Below are positions 46,101 to 55,227 of a stretch of DNA of 64,000 nucleotides, in pieces. The DNA comes from Gyrodactylus bullatarudis (lineage: Eukaryota; Platyhelminthes; Monogenea; Gyrodactylidea; Gyrodactylidae): assembly GCA_012064415.1 (NCBI GenBank), contig SSNU01000068.1, positions 109,367 to 173,366 on the forward strand, read 5' to 3'. The notes under the pieces are model-generated. The model was not told the DNA's origin. It saw only the letters and a program-made list of their open reading frames with translations, and made no database searches. The translations under genes and the position numbers were made by a program. Numbering within the stretch: position 1 is the first letter of the stretch; each line of letters opens with the position of its first letter.

Positions 46101-48174
46101 AATTGACTTAAAATTTTTTCAATCAAAGAACCATCTCTAATTTATAAAATACTTTCTACCTTTAGCAGAGTATCACCCTTTCTCATAACTGTATTATGAA
46201 AATATTTTGTTAAAAAAATCAATTAAATACAGTAGAAAATTTTTTTAAGGTAACAAATTTTCCTGGGTGCTCCTAAAAAAGGACCGTGACCTTTCTACAT
46301 TTGTTTATTTGTATGTTTTCGTGTATTGCATAATAATCTAATGTAATGACATGGGAAAGGCTGTGCTTATCAATGTATTTTATTTATTCATGTCCAGCAC
46401 ACATTCAACATATGCTTGGGAGGGGGGAATGTAGTAAAATTTGGAATGTATTCATGTCAATCCTTGTCTCTGTCAATTACATTGTTTTCTTATCTACTGA
46501 AAGTGTTAAAATCACCAATAATTTTCAAATCAAAAAAGCCGAATTAAGAGATGATTTGAAATTCATTTCATTAAATGATTTTAGATTCCTAATTTAATAG
46601 TGAATATTTAATAAATTGATGAAACATGCATGTTTTTATTATATTTTGATATGTTTTAAAACTCTTTATCATTCATAATAACAAGTATATATGGTTGGTG
46701 TCTCTAAAGTAAAGTTTAGCCAAAAAAGCTTTCCTCTCGGTGAAATTAAATCCATAATTTCCATCATAAACAACGAATTAATTAGGAATAAAAAACAATC
46801 TGACATCAAGAATCATCGAAAAGAAAACAACAAGTTATTGACGAATTTAAATAACTAGACTGAATTTTCTGATTAAAAACAAACTTCTATGTTAAGTACT
46901 GGAGTCGAAATATGTAAACTGAACAAAATGAATGAATTTCAAGAATTGCTATTTTTGCTATTTTTGAAATTCAATTTTGCTAAAAACTGCTATTTTCTAA
47001 TAATTTATTAATGATATAATTACTAAAGCCTCAAAAATTATGCACCAAAAATCGATCCATATGCGCATATAAATATGCTTTTATGATTTCGGTTAAAATA
47101 AGAAGACTACTTAAAATTGTATGTTGAAATCCTGATCTTTTCTCATACGAGCGAATTATTTTGATTCTTCAAAAACTATTTATTCATTCGAGAGCCCTAA
47201 ATGAGGCTGTTGACGTAGCCAGACCCATCGAAATACGTTTGTATTACGTTTGTATTTTTTATCTGAGGCAATACTTAATACTTTATCCAAAATACTACCT
47301 CACTGAAAACCAGAAAATCTCTAAGGAATACTTGTTCATGTTATATTTTAGAGAATAAGTTAGTCAACTCACTATAAAGGCCGAAATTCTTTGAGAACGA
47401 TTGTGCAATGAGAAATTCGAAATTGCGTTCAGCCAAATGTCGTATGATCCATGAGTCTTTATCTAGATCTCCAGAAGCAAATCCTTGATAGGCAATATCT
47501 ATTAAGGGAAATAGGCTTTTCTCTTTGATTACTGTGACAATTTCCTTCCATTGCTCTTGACTTAGATCCATGCCTGTTGGGTTATGAGCAGAGGCATGGA
47601 GAATCACGACAGTTTTATCAGGAAGAGATTTCAAACTTTTAACCATCTCATCGAAAGCGACTACTTTATTCTCTTTGTCCCAGTAGCAGTAATCAAAGAC
47701 TTTGTAACCAAGAGAAAGAGACATTCCTTTATGATTTGGCCAGGTTGGCTGAGAGACAGCTACATTGTCAAATTTCATGACTGTGCGTAGAAAGTTTAAG
47801 CAAATGTATAAAGCACCAGTGCCCCCTAATGCTTGAATACCGTCGCATCTTTTAGTTAGAATAAATTCATTGTCTTTTCCAAGAAGTAATTCAATAGCTT
47901 TTTGACAAAATTCAGGAAGACCTGTGATGGGTAAGTATTCTTTATTTAAAGCCTCATTAGCCAAGATTCTTTCTTCAGCTTTTCTAACAACTGGTAGAAC
48001 ATATGGCTTGCCAGCATCATCTCGATATGCTTAAAAATAACAACAATGAGCCTTACCTCCAACAGTAAGATTAACTTTTGAGGGGTGGTTATCCTTTTTG
48101 AATAAATCTGATAAGGCAAAAACCTCGATCACTGGTGCTTTATTGACATGGGTGAATATAGAATCCAAAGACAT
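40177..48174 (-). CDS. GOT1: Aspartate aminotransferase, cytosolic type
   Basis: Exons in coding order are 48174-48057, 48029-47373, 44571-44263 and 40316-40177, giving 407 residues, close to human GOT1 (413). It is a pyridoxal-phosphate enzyme exchanging amino groups between aspartate and 2-oxoglutarate. The cofactor Lys is in SFSKNFGLY (about residue 253). Other conserved blocks are LGGTGAL, HASAHNPTGMD, DIAYQGFASGDLD, VRKTWSNPPDHGARIV and SDGRINMCGLN. No mitochondrial presequence is seen, supporting the cytosolic form. The first intron is 27 bases; the others are 2.8 and 3.9 kb and contain LINE remnants, a Tc1 transposon and the hammerhead palindrome. Confidence 0.92.
40412..40786 (+). repeat. 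157-base inverted repeat enclosing a hammerhead ribozyme
   Basis: The arms 40412-40568 and 40630-40786 are equal in length and differ at only about three positions. The left arm starts TTAGACAATTAACCTACTAG and ends TTCAACTCACG. The 61 bases between them hold the ribozyme on the plus strand. A transcript would fold into a long double-stranded stem with the ribozyme at its tip. It sits in the last intron of GOT1, which is transcribed from the other strand. Confidence 0.9.
40577..40630 (+). ncRNA. Hammerhead ribozyme, type I with minimal stem III
   Basis: All core positions are present. CTGACGA (40587-40593) fits CUGANGA. Stem II is GTCCT/AGGAC with loop AATA (594-607). GAA follows at 608-610, then A611-C612...G615-U616 as a two-base-pair stem III, and C617 as the cleavage base. 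Stem I pairs TGTA (583-586) with TACA (618-621), and after a bulge TGG (580-582) with CCA (626-628). Such short stem III forms are known from retrozymes, Penelope-like elements and schistosome satellite repeats, where a dimer is usually needed for efficient cleavage. Activity here is not shown. Confidence 0.88.
41902..43445 (-). mobile_element. Tc1-type transposon with ~215-base inverted repeats
   Basis: Both ends read TAGTGGTAGAAAAAATAAAA inward and are flanked by TA (41900-41901 and 43446-43447). The inverted repeats extend to about 42117 and from about 43229 with almost no differences. In each repeat AAAAGTATTCACT occurs twice, near the outer and inner ends, as in the IR/DR class of Tc1 elements. 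It encloses one uninterrupted transposase gene. It is inserted in the last intron of GOT1. Confidence 0.93.
42115..43119 (-). CDS. Tc1-family DD34E transposase, apparently intact
   Basis: A single frame of 334 residues. The N-terminal helix-turn-helix pair (residues 10-110) includes SSNRKIAKIIGCSCRTVNNL and a basic GRKR hook. The catalytic residues are visible: Asp150 in MFSDEKKF, Asp237 in FQQDNAPCH, and Glu272 in SPDLNPIENLWG. The last two are separated by 34 residues. A GGGNVMVWG box lies between. No stops or frameshifts occur, and the stop codon falls at the inner edge of the left inverted repeat. Length and motifs are normal for an active Tc1 transposase. Confidence 0.93.
   Translation of the reverse strand: MFVKKLKFSKLRGCDRDFVNKLKQDGSSNRKIAKIIGCSCRTVNNLFSVKQKKLNPKKRGRKRSIPNCLIKKIVNLAIKKKATASQIKAELKLNVSIRTVQNYLNTNPNIYWGRPKRVPNLSIKDRESRYQWAHDKIVQNQDWSKIMFSDEKKFNLDGPDGLSSCWIDKSLPRPTKIKRGFGGGNVMVWGFITKQGTGNLVVIDEKLNSNSYQKLLEDQLLPFKEEIHKCEMIFQQDNAPCHRSASTRTWFDDNEIQILSWPARSPDLNPIENLWGILSQKVYSQGRVYSNRQELVQRINEEWKSIPKEIIENLYDSMSKRCLNVVLGRGDFTK
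45190..46200 (+). pseudogene. LINE remnants in the GOT1 intron
   Basis: The translation near 45220 reads VKFADDIKLWFSG, the catalytic Asp-Asp box of a non-LTR reverse transcriptase. Further on, 45320-45440 reads ELDLLRRQRVAAQTHNQTA, and a third stretch near 45720-45850 reads EFAPKGIKINSSIPAKKRKP, which resembles the basic region of LINE ORF1 proteins. Frames change and stops interrupt. It fills much of intron 2 of GOT1. Confidence 0.5.
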
Positions 48175-48613
48175 TGATTAAATTTCAAAACGAAAATATT
48201 CAAAAAACCGGGAAACAATTTACCATATAACTTTGAAGAAATATAACACTGATTTTGAAATCTTTGTTTCATTCAGTTTAAGCTAAGTGGCTTGGACTAT
48301 TTTGAATTCAATCGGATTTTTTATTCTAGATTAAATTTGAGTCAGCTACCAATGGCCTTATTTCTCTTAAGCTATGAAACTCGATTTTTACTAGAAATTT
48401 TCTAGAAAAAAAATCGAAGTAATCTTAATTTGTAAATTGTTCAGAATATGAAAAAAGTCGTTGAAATTCAGTTTGGATAGATTTATTAGGCTGAAATTTC
48501 AATTTATCATGAAATAATAATTTGTATCATTTGTCAAGTTTAATCATTGAGATTCATAAAAATAAAAGTTTAATCAAGTAACTTGATCCAAGTTAATCAT
48601 AAAAAACTAAATT

Positions 48614-50149
48614 CTAGACAAGAGGATACGAAGCAGCAGTTGCAACTCCACACAAATTGTTATGATTTCTTCTGATCCTTATGTATCCATGTTCACCCCA
48701 GCTAGTACCCCAGCTGTTTTTCACGATCCAATAGTCTTTTCCTTTTTCAGAACCGTAGCCCACAACCAAAACTCCATGGTCTAGGTCTGACATTTCATTT
48801 TTGCATTCTGGTTCACTGTAAATACCTGTTTCGAGGAAAAAATTGGACGAATTATGCCAAGTTGTTTATTAGAAATATCAATGAAATAATAAGGAATGCT
48901 GGTTTTCGTTTAGTTTATACTGATGAATCTAAGCTTTTGACAAAAAATATGATAAATATTTACGTCTGGAAATTGCATTTTTGAATGATGAATTAAAATT
49001 TCATATTCTTTTCATTGAATTACATGACTTAGAAAAACATGATAGTTGATGTTAAATGGCCTGAGTCATGTAAAGAAAATTTTTAGTGACCTAGTTCCTA
49101 GCAAAAACATAAATTTCAAAAATGTTTTTCTAATAAAGTTCAAGCTAATTCACATTCAAGAAAATAATCGATTCCAAGCATTAATTTTCTCAGACATGTA
49201 CTAACCCTTATGGTACATTTGGAAAGAAGGATGTGAGGCATCGATAGCAACAGAGACAGGTCCATGCATGGCAACAGCTTTCATGAGTTTTTCTTCATCT
49301 CCAGAGGGAATATCAACGAAACCAGTTACCTCAGCAACCTCTTTCTTCTTGTTGTATTGGCAACGATCATTAGGTTCAGTGGTATTTCCTGAGGTATAAG
49401 GATAATCATCTTCACTCTCAATTCCGCCAGCATTTTTGATATATTCAAAGGCATAGTCCATTAAACCTCCATTGCAGCCATTATTTCCATAACTACTGGC
49501 ACAATCAACCAACTGCTGTTCCGACAAGGATAAAAGCTTATTGGTTTTCCTAAAGTTTTGACCTTCAAGAGAACCGGTAGTAGAAAAAGCCCAGCAGCTA
49601 CCACATTGACCTTGATTTTTAACCTCAGTGACAGCACCCTTTTTCCTCCAGTCAATTGATTCTGGATAGGAATCTCTTGGATCCTCAATGAAGAGACTTG
49701 AAGTGAAATTAAACTTATTTCTTAATTTCAAATTCAAGCTGGGTTTGTATCCACGAATATGCTTGTACTCACGAGGTTCCTTAGAAAATAATAATTTTAG
49801 AAAATATTCATCATGTAAATGTTAAATTATTTACCATATCAGCCATTGAGTTTATGCTTAGCATATAGGATTCTTTACCCTGTTCATAGCGAATATTATG
49901 CTCCATAATTCTAACATAGTTTTGAGCAAACTGGAAATAATGTTTAATTTCGTCAATAGTGCTAGTATATTCTTTATTGAATTCATTCTTAAAAATTTTC
50001 CAAATTGATTCCAGTTTCTCGTGAACTTCTGGATATATGACAGAGAAGGAATCCTGTGATGGCTTTGCAAAGTTTAAAGATTTCCACGAGGTAGAGGAAT
50101 TTAGTGATTGAAACAGAAGCACGAAAGATAATAGCGTTATGACAAACAT
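48614..50149 (-). CDS. Cathepsin L-like cysteine protease
   Basis: Exons in coding order are 50149-49835, 49779-49206 and 48825-48614, giving 366 residues. An in-frame ATG at 50188 would add 13 residues; the start at 50149 gives a cleaner signal peptide ([13 protein letters not shown]). It is a papain-family (C1A) endopeptidase made as a secreted or lysosomal zymogen. The pro-region has the ERFNIN-type helix and INSMADM. The mature enzyme begins near YPESIDWR. The active site is complete: Gln and Cys167 in GQCGSCWAF, His313 in DLDHGV, Asn333 in [14 protein letters not shown] is also present. Introns are 55 and 380 bases. The pro-region is longer than usual, with an insertion around [12 protein letters not shown]. 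It starts 186 bases from the divergent SLC35D gene. Confidence 0.92.
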
Positions 50150-50335
50150 CTTTCGGAATTTTTTCCAAAATTTTACACTTTGAAACACAATTTAACGATA
50201 TTTTGATTTATTGGTTTATGTTATTTTGGTACACCTTTGAATTTAAGATTTTAGACGCTAAAATATCTTCCAAGTTCATAGGTCCTGTATTAGAAAAACG
50301 GGGAAAATTTATATTCAAGAAAACCCAATAAAACT
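50150..50335. promoter_or_regulatory. Shared promoter region of cathepsin L and SLC35D
   Basis: The 186 AT-rich bases between two divergent start codons must hold both promoters and leaders. No specific motif was identified. Confidence 0.4.
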
Positions 50336-51321
50336 ATGCAACTCCTTTTATTCCAGATTGGACTATATTTCATATCTTCTTCATGTATTATTCTTGTGAA
50401 CAAAGAAGTTCTTATCAGGTAAATCCTATTAATTTACTTAATTGTCTGGAAAACCCTGTTCTATTATCTATATGTCAAGGAATTGTGATAACTTTGATGC
50501 TAATTTTACTTTTCCGTCATGAAATTGATTTCAAGTCAAATTATCTTCTTGTAGTCCCTATATCAATTCTACAAATTACAGACACTGTCTTGGGACTTTA
50601 TGGAATAAAATATGTTAAGTAAGCCATTAGTTTTATAACTCTTCTTCAAAGTATTCCCCTATTCATTTCTATGAGAAAAATCAATCTTCTTTTTACAATT
50701 GCAGGGGAAAAGCTTTTACTAAAGTACATTCCCTTACCATTTTAATTTTTTTCTTATAGGAAAACCCACTCAGTCTGGACCTTAGTTTCTGTATTTTTCA
50801 TGTTGGTCTCTGCATTTATCATGATCAAATATGATACCAATTTCGATCCAATTGGATTTGTTTATGTCATTGCATCCTGTTTTACAACATCATTTCGTAT
50901 AGTCTTAATGAAGTATATAAAATCAAATTATTCTAAAGTCGAAATGATGTTCAAGATCAACTTGTTAGGTCTTCCCTTACAGATTATATTTTTCATTTTA
51001 ACATCAAACAAGATCACTTTATCGCCAAAAAGTTTGAATCTTCCATCAAATCTTTTCATTTTTGAATTTATTCTTAGTTGCATACTTAGTTTAGTTTTAC
51101 AATATTCAATAATCTCTGTGATAGACTTATCGTCACCCCTAACCCAAGTGGTCACCGGAATCTTCAAGAATATGCTTGTTACATATATCGGAATGTTTGT
51201 GGGAGGCGATTACAAGTACAATCATATGAACTTTTTCGGATTAAACATGGGAATTTTATCAAGTTCTCTCTATGTCTGGAATGTCTATAGAACCTCTAAG
51301 GAGAGAACCCTTGAAAAATAA
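50336..51321 (+). CDS. SLC35D-type nucleotide-sugar transporter
   Basis: A multi-pass membrane protein of the Golgi/ER drug-metabolite transporter superfamily that exchanges nucleotide sugars for nucleoside monophosphate. The C-terminus LVTYIGMFVGGDYKYNHMNF and the central PLFISMRKINL match SLC35D1/D2 and Drosophila fringe connection. Exons 50652-50723 and 50760-51321 and the end of the preceding exon (50618) are firm, with introns of 33 and 36 bases. Both introns are multiples of three containing in-frame stops. The 5' end is uncertain. The first part, ATG 50336 to about 50418, is in another frame from 50419 on. Only a 23-base intron (50396-50418) was found to join them in frame. About nine hydrophobic segments are visible. 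Which sugar is carried cannot be told. Confidence 0.78.
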
Positions 51322-52424
51322 GATTTAATGAAAAGAATAAAATTATTTTTTATATCAAACATTACGAATTTATCTGTGATAGAAATTCTCAAGGTAAATA
51401 TAGAGCCTTGGTCTGAATTTCGGAACCTGATAGGCTTTTCAAGACTCAATTGAATTTTTTTCGAATCTGCTCCGTATCTGTAAAAAAGATCATTTAGAAA
51501 TTAGCATTATGAAAAAGCCAAGTATTTTTGATAATAATTAATCTAAAATACTAATTAATCAGTGTATTTCAAACTTCATCTATTTATTGTCACTAAAGTA
51601 CATTTATTAAGAAAAATCGATTACCATATATTTAAGCCTAAGTTTTTAGCTGAAAAAATGTTCAGTGATAATTATGAAATAGACTGTATCAATCAAATAA
51701 AATCATTTCATAAGTTACTCATAAGAAATTGCATCGTTATAATGATTTTCAATTTTCATCATGCTAAGTGGTCAAGTAAGAATCTTCACTCAACACAAAA
51801 ATATAACAAATTAAGTATTTACGAGAATACTCACTTGCAATGTTATTTAATAAATAATAAAGAAATGGTCATGAAAATCCAAGTGTTAGTTGATTAGAAT
51901 GAAAGTATAGTATTCAAGGATTTTAGGTTGCGAAAAGCATTTGGAAACAAGTGATGTTATTTGACAAAATTCTATCGTAGAAGTTCCACCGGATAATGGA
52001 AAGATTTTTTTCAAAAAACCGTTGAAAGTAAGATCTCGGAAATAATAGGAAATTTAATAATAAAATTTTATATATCAGGAATTATCATAATGAGAATTTT
52101 ATAGGTTTAAAATATATAGGATTTCTTTTTGAAAGATCTTAGAATTCAACTCGTGGCATTGTTCACTACTTAAAACTTGGAATGATATTATTACTTGAAA
52201 ATTAAAATTATTTAGTTTTCCTGCAAAAGATTCTTGAGTAGAGTCTTGGCTGAATTATAATAATACAATTATTTTGATTTGAATGATTTGACTCAAAATT
52301 TGAGTCTCAAATCAGTGATTTGAAAAATGAATATGGTTTTTAAATAAAGAAATGTATTTAAAATTTTTTAAATTAAATTACTTTTTGTTTAATTCTTTGG
52401 GATCATTCAAAAATATTAAAAAGC
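51322..52424. other. Intergenic stretch before RPL35
   Basis: Very AT-rich. An open frame of 111 codons at 51562-51897 is Lys/Ile/Asn/Phe-rich and resembles no family. No repeat from elsewhere in the window was identified. The RPL35 promoter should lie near its right end. Confidence 0.4.
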
Positions 52425-52853
52425 ATGGTAGGTTGATTTTCTTATCTCTATTCCAGTCTAAAGTTAAATACAATTCTCTCAAAGACAAGGCTGAGCCAGA
52501 ACTTGAAAAACAAATCCGCGACCTCAAAACCGAGCTTGCAAATTTAAGACTTATCGGTGTCACTCGTGGTGCTGCTTCCAAACTAAAGAAAATGTAAATT
52601 GATTATTTCTCATTCTTCTAGTCGCGTTATTCGTAAATCCATAGCACGAATTTATACTTACATCAACACCCAGCGTAAACTTAAGCAGAGACAAGCCTAC
52701 AAAGGTAAACACTACTGTCCAAAAGATCTTAGACCCAAGAAGACAAGGGCAATTAGAAGAAAGCTAACCAAAAGCGAGCTAAACGTACACACGGTCAAAT
52801 CTTTGAAAAAGGCAAGAGCTTTCCCAAAGAGAATTTTTGCTGTCAAATGCTAA
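52425..52853 (+). CDS. RPL35: 60S ribosomal protein L35 (uL29)
   Basis: Exons 52425-52427, 52457-52593 and 52622-52853 give 123 residues, the same length as human RPL35. The first coding exon is only the ATG, followed by a 29-base intron; the second intron is 28 bases. Matches include RDLKTELANLRL, GAASKLKKI, VIRKSIARI and DLRPKKTRAIRRKLTK, ending KRIFAVKC against KYAVKA in human. The protein binds near the peptide exit tunnel of the large cytosolic subunit. Splitting directly after the start codon is common in animal ribosomal protein genes. All splice phases agree. Confidence 0.94.
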
Positions 52854-53462
52854 ATAAATGATCTTTTTCGTATCATTCATCCAATTCTATTTGCCTCCTG
52901 AAATTCTTCCTTGTAATAAGCTAGAGAACAAGGGCTTTGTGAGACAGGAAACTTTTTAGTTGAATATCCAATTCATCTTGGACCTTTAGAAAATTCATCA
53001 ATCTGTTAGCAAATGTTTTTCACTCAATTGTTAATATTTTACTTATCCTCATACCATTTAAAACGGGAACTTAGAGGATCAAGAGTAAAAATAAAGTCTA
53101 TTTATAAGATTTTTCATTCTTGTAGATGAACTTTTTCCTTTCTCTCTTCATTCTCGTCTATAAAGTTTGCGTACAAGTTGTATAATACAGCATGGTGTCA
53201 TTCTAGATGTGATTCTGTGGCTACTAGAATAACCTATACCATTTTTGTACAACATTATTAAAAATTTGCCCTATGCTCAAAATGTATTATTAATAATTGT
53301 CAAGTAGAATACGAGTCACTTATAAGTAGTAATGTATTTTTTTCACATAATGTCTTCGTTGTAAAATGCACATTGTGCAACCTTTTCTCCATCAAAATTG
53401 CCTCATAGATGTCTTTTTGATAATACGGTTAAATAGTTATTATATATAGTTATCTTCCTTTT
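52854..53462 (+). other. 3' region of RPL35
   Basis: The stretch between RPL35 and a possible convergent exon holds the 3' untranslated end of RPL35. The nearest canonical AATAAA-like signals are AAATAAA at 52852-52858 and others further on. Nothing else was recognised. Confidence 0.4.
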
Positions 53463-53615
53463 TTATCGTGACCAGTAAAATCCTAATTTTTTGATTTGTT
53501 TTGGAAACTTGATCTTTTCATTAAGAGATTTGTATTTCTCCTGAGTTAGTAGACGATTGTTATCGGCTTTGGTCAGTTCGTCTAAACGCTTATAGAATAA
53601 TTCACATCTCATAAA
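53463..53615 (-). CDS. Possible terminal exon of an unidentified gene
   Basis: Reading from an acceptor TTTTTCAG at 53616-53623, an open frame gives FMRCELFYKRLDELTKADNN, a further 24 residues rich in Lys, and ends KKLGFYWSR before TAA. The helical, charged character looks like real protein. The adjacent minus-strand sequence up to about 53850 also has open stretches (YGGYNSSTVVFYDGEIFTET), but no splice join that keeps a single frame was found. It may be a decayed gene. No family was recognised. Confidence 0.3.
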   Translation of the reverse strand, partial: FMRCELFYKRLDELTKADNNRLLTQEKYKSLNEKIKFPKQIKKLGFYWSR

Positions 53616-55227
53616 CTGAAAAATAAGTACTTTAAAGAAAATTCAAGGGATTTACCGTAAATTCATGCAGAATTTTTCAGATCTTGTGTTATCAAATTTT
53701 CTCAGTTTCGGTGAAAATTTCTCCGTCATAGAAAACGACCGTTGAACTGTTATAGCCCCCATATTTTACAAAATAAATCCCTCTAGTTGAAATTTTAAAT
53801 TCTAAAAAGAGTATTTTCCAACATAGTAGTTCAAAGTTTGGATGCTAGCTGCTTATATGTTTATGAATTCATAAAAAATTGTGATTGGTCGTTTAGCACA
53901 AAAAAGTATCCTGGAAATAATTTAGTTCAGGAATAGTAACAGCTACAATTTTATTTTTAAACTGAGATTAGTTGAGCAGATTTTTTCTTCAGATCAGCAA
54001 GTCCTTTGTCTAGAGTAAAAACAGACCAAATAGTACATTTTTGAAGAACTTATTGTATTTGTCCGTCTGTCATATGACCATCGATAACCTCTTATAGTTT
54101 TAATAGACTTGAAAGTCTTTCTATAATTATTTCATGATTCCTAAACCTAAACCTGTATATATATCATTAAAATTTATAAAATTATCTGATTAAGAACTCG
54201 TTGATTCAAAATTACATTAATGGTGGAAGCATTTTATCTATTATTTATAGACAGAAAAATAAGTCATAATCAAAATTAGATTAAGAGTGATGTTGCATTC
54301 CCAATGTAATACACATGTTGGTCTAAAAGTAATTCAATTATCATAATTCCCTAATTAAAAAGTAAAATTGTACGTAACGTAAGTATTGATAAATAGACCT
54401 TAAAAAGTCTCACGGGACAGGTTATTTTCTTTGGATATTATCATTCGATAGATATCTCAACCGATCACCAAACGTAAATTTTTATTGCTCACAGATGAAC
54501 AGCAATTTCATCTTTTACTATGCTATCTACCATTTTAAAATGAAAGGCGATGTCCAAATTTGTTGATATATAAGCGCTATATTTCAGGCATACTTATCAG
54601 TCTTCAAATGCCAATATAAATACATTCATGATTACAATATTTTGAAGAAAGGGTTTTGATTGGTTGGCCTCTCATAGGTAGGTACATTGGGTGTATGCAA
54701 TATAGACACATTACGGTTAAATTAGAGAACAGTTGCTCCCTCTTATTTCTCTCTAAGTTTACTCTGAATCGTGTTGGTCCTTTTATGGGATTCGTTTTAA
54801 TTTCATCGATGTTAAAAAGCCCATAGTCTCTTTGTCATTCAGAAAAATTACTGCAAGACAAGAGGGGGCAAATGTCCTATAGATTAGCCCACATTACTAA
54901 TGTAAATTTTTAATAAGGAGTCAACCTGATCAATTCTTTTACTGGATGTAACTTGAAAAATAGTGAGCTCAAAATTCACAAAAGGAATACAAAAATTACA
55001 TATCTACTGATGAGTAAAAAGTCAAAATAATAAATTTAATAACTACTTAACGCCTAAAGTTTTGATCACTCCCTCAAAGAATAATTGAATAACAGAAGTT
55101 ATGGGGAACTTTACTCAAGGAACCTTTCAAATACAAGTTATATCATTCAAGAAAGATGAAATAGCTCAATGAAAATATTTTACTATTCAGTTTTATTTTT
55201 AATGAAATAACTCATAAAAGTGACCAA
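53616..55227. other. Intergenic stretch before the KLHL10-like gene
   Basis: AT-rich with no recognised gene beyond the possible fragment at its left edge. 54710-54800 is a dispersed repeat (AATTAGAGAACAGTTGCTCC, then AATCGTGTTGGTCCTTTTAT) shared with 63657-63760. A CTGATGAG at 55007-55014 lacks the rest of a hammerhead core. Confidence 0.45.

Noticed and set aside
50619..50630. A 12-base GT...AG segment in SLC35D that restores the frame.
   Set aside because: A 33-base segment with the same donor (50619-50651) also keeps the frame and aligns the following IPLF better with the family, and 33 fits the other introns.
51562..51897. Open frame of 111 codons between SLC35D and RPL35.
   Set aside because: Composition is that of AT-rich random sequence and no motif or splice context supports it.
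55007..55014. CTGATGAG, the start of a hammerhead core.
   Set aside because: No stem II complement and no GAAA follow within a plausible distance.
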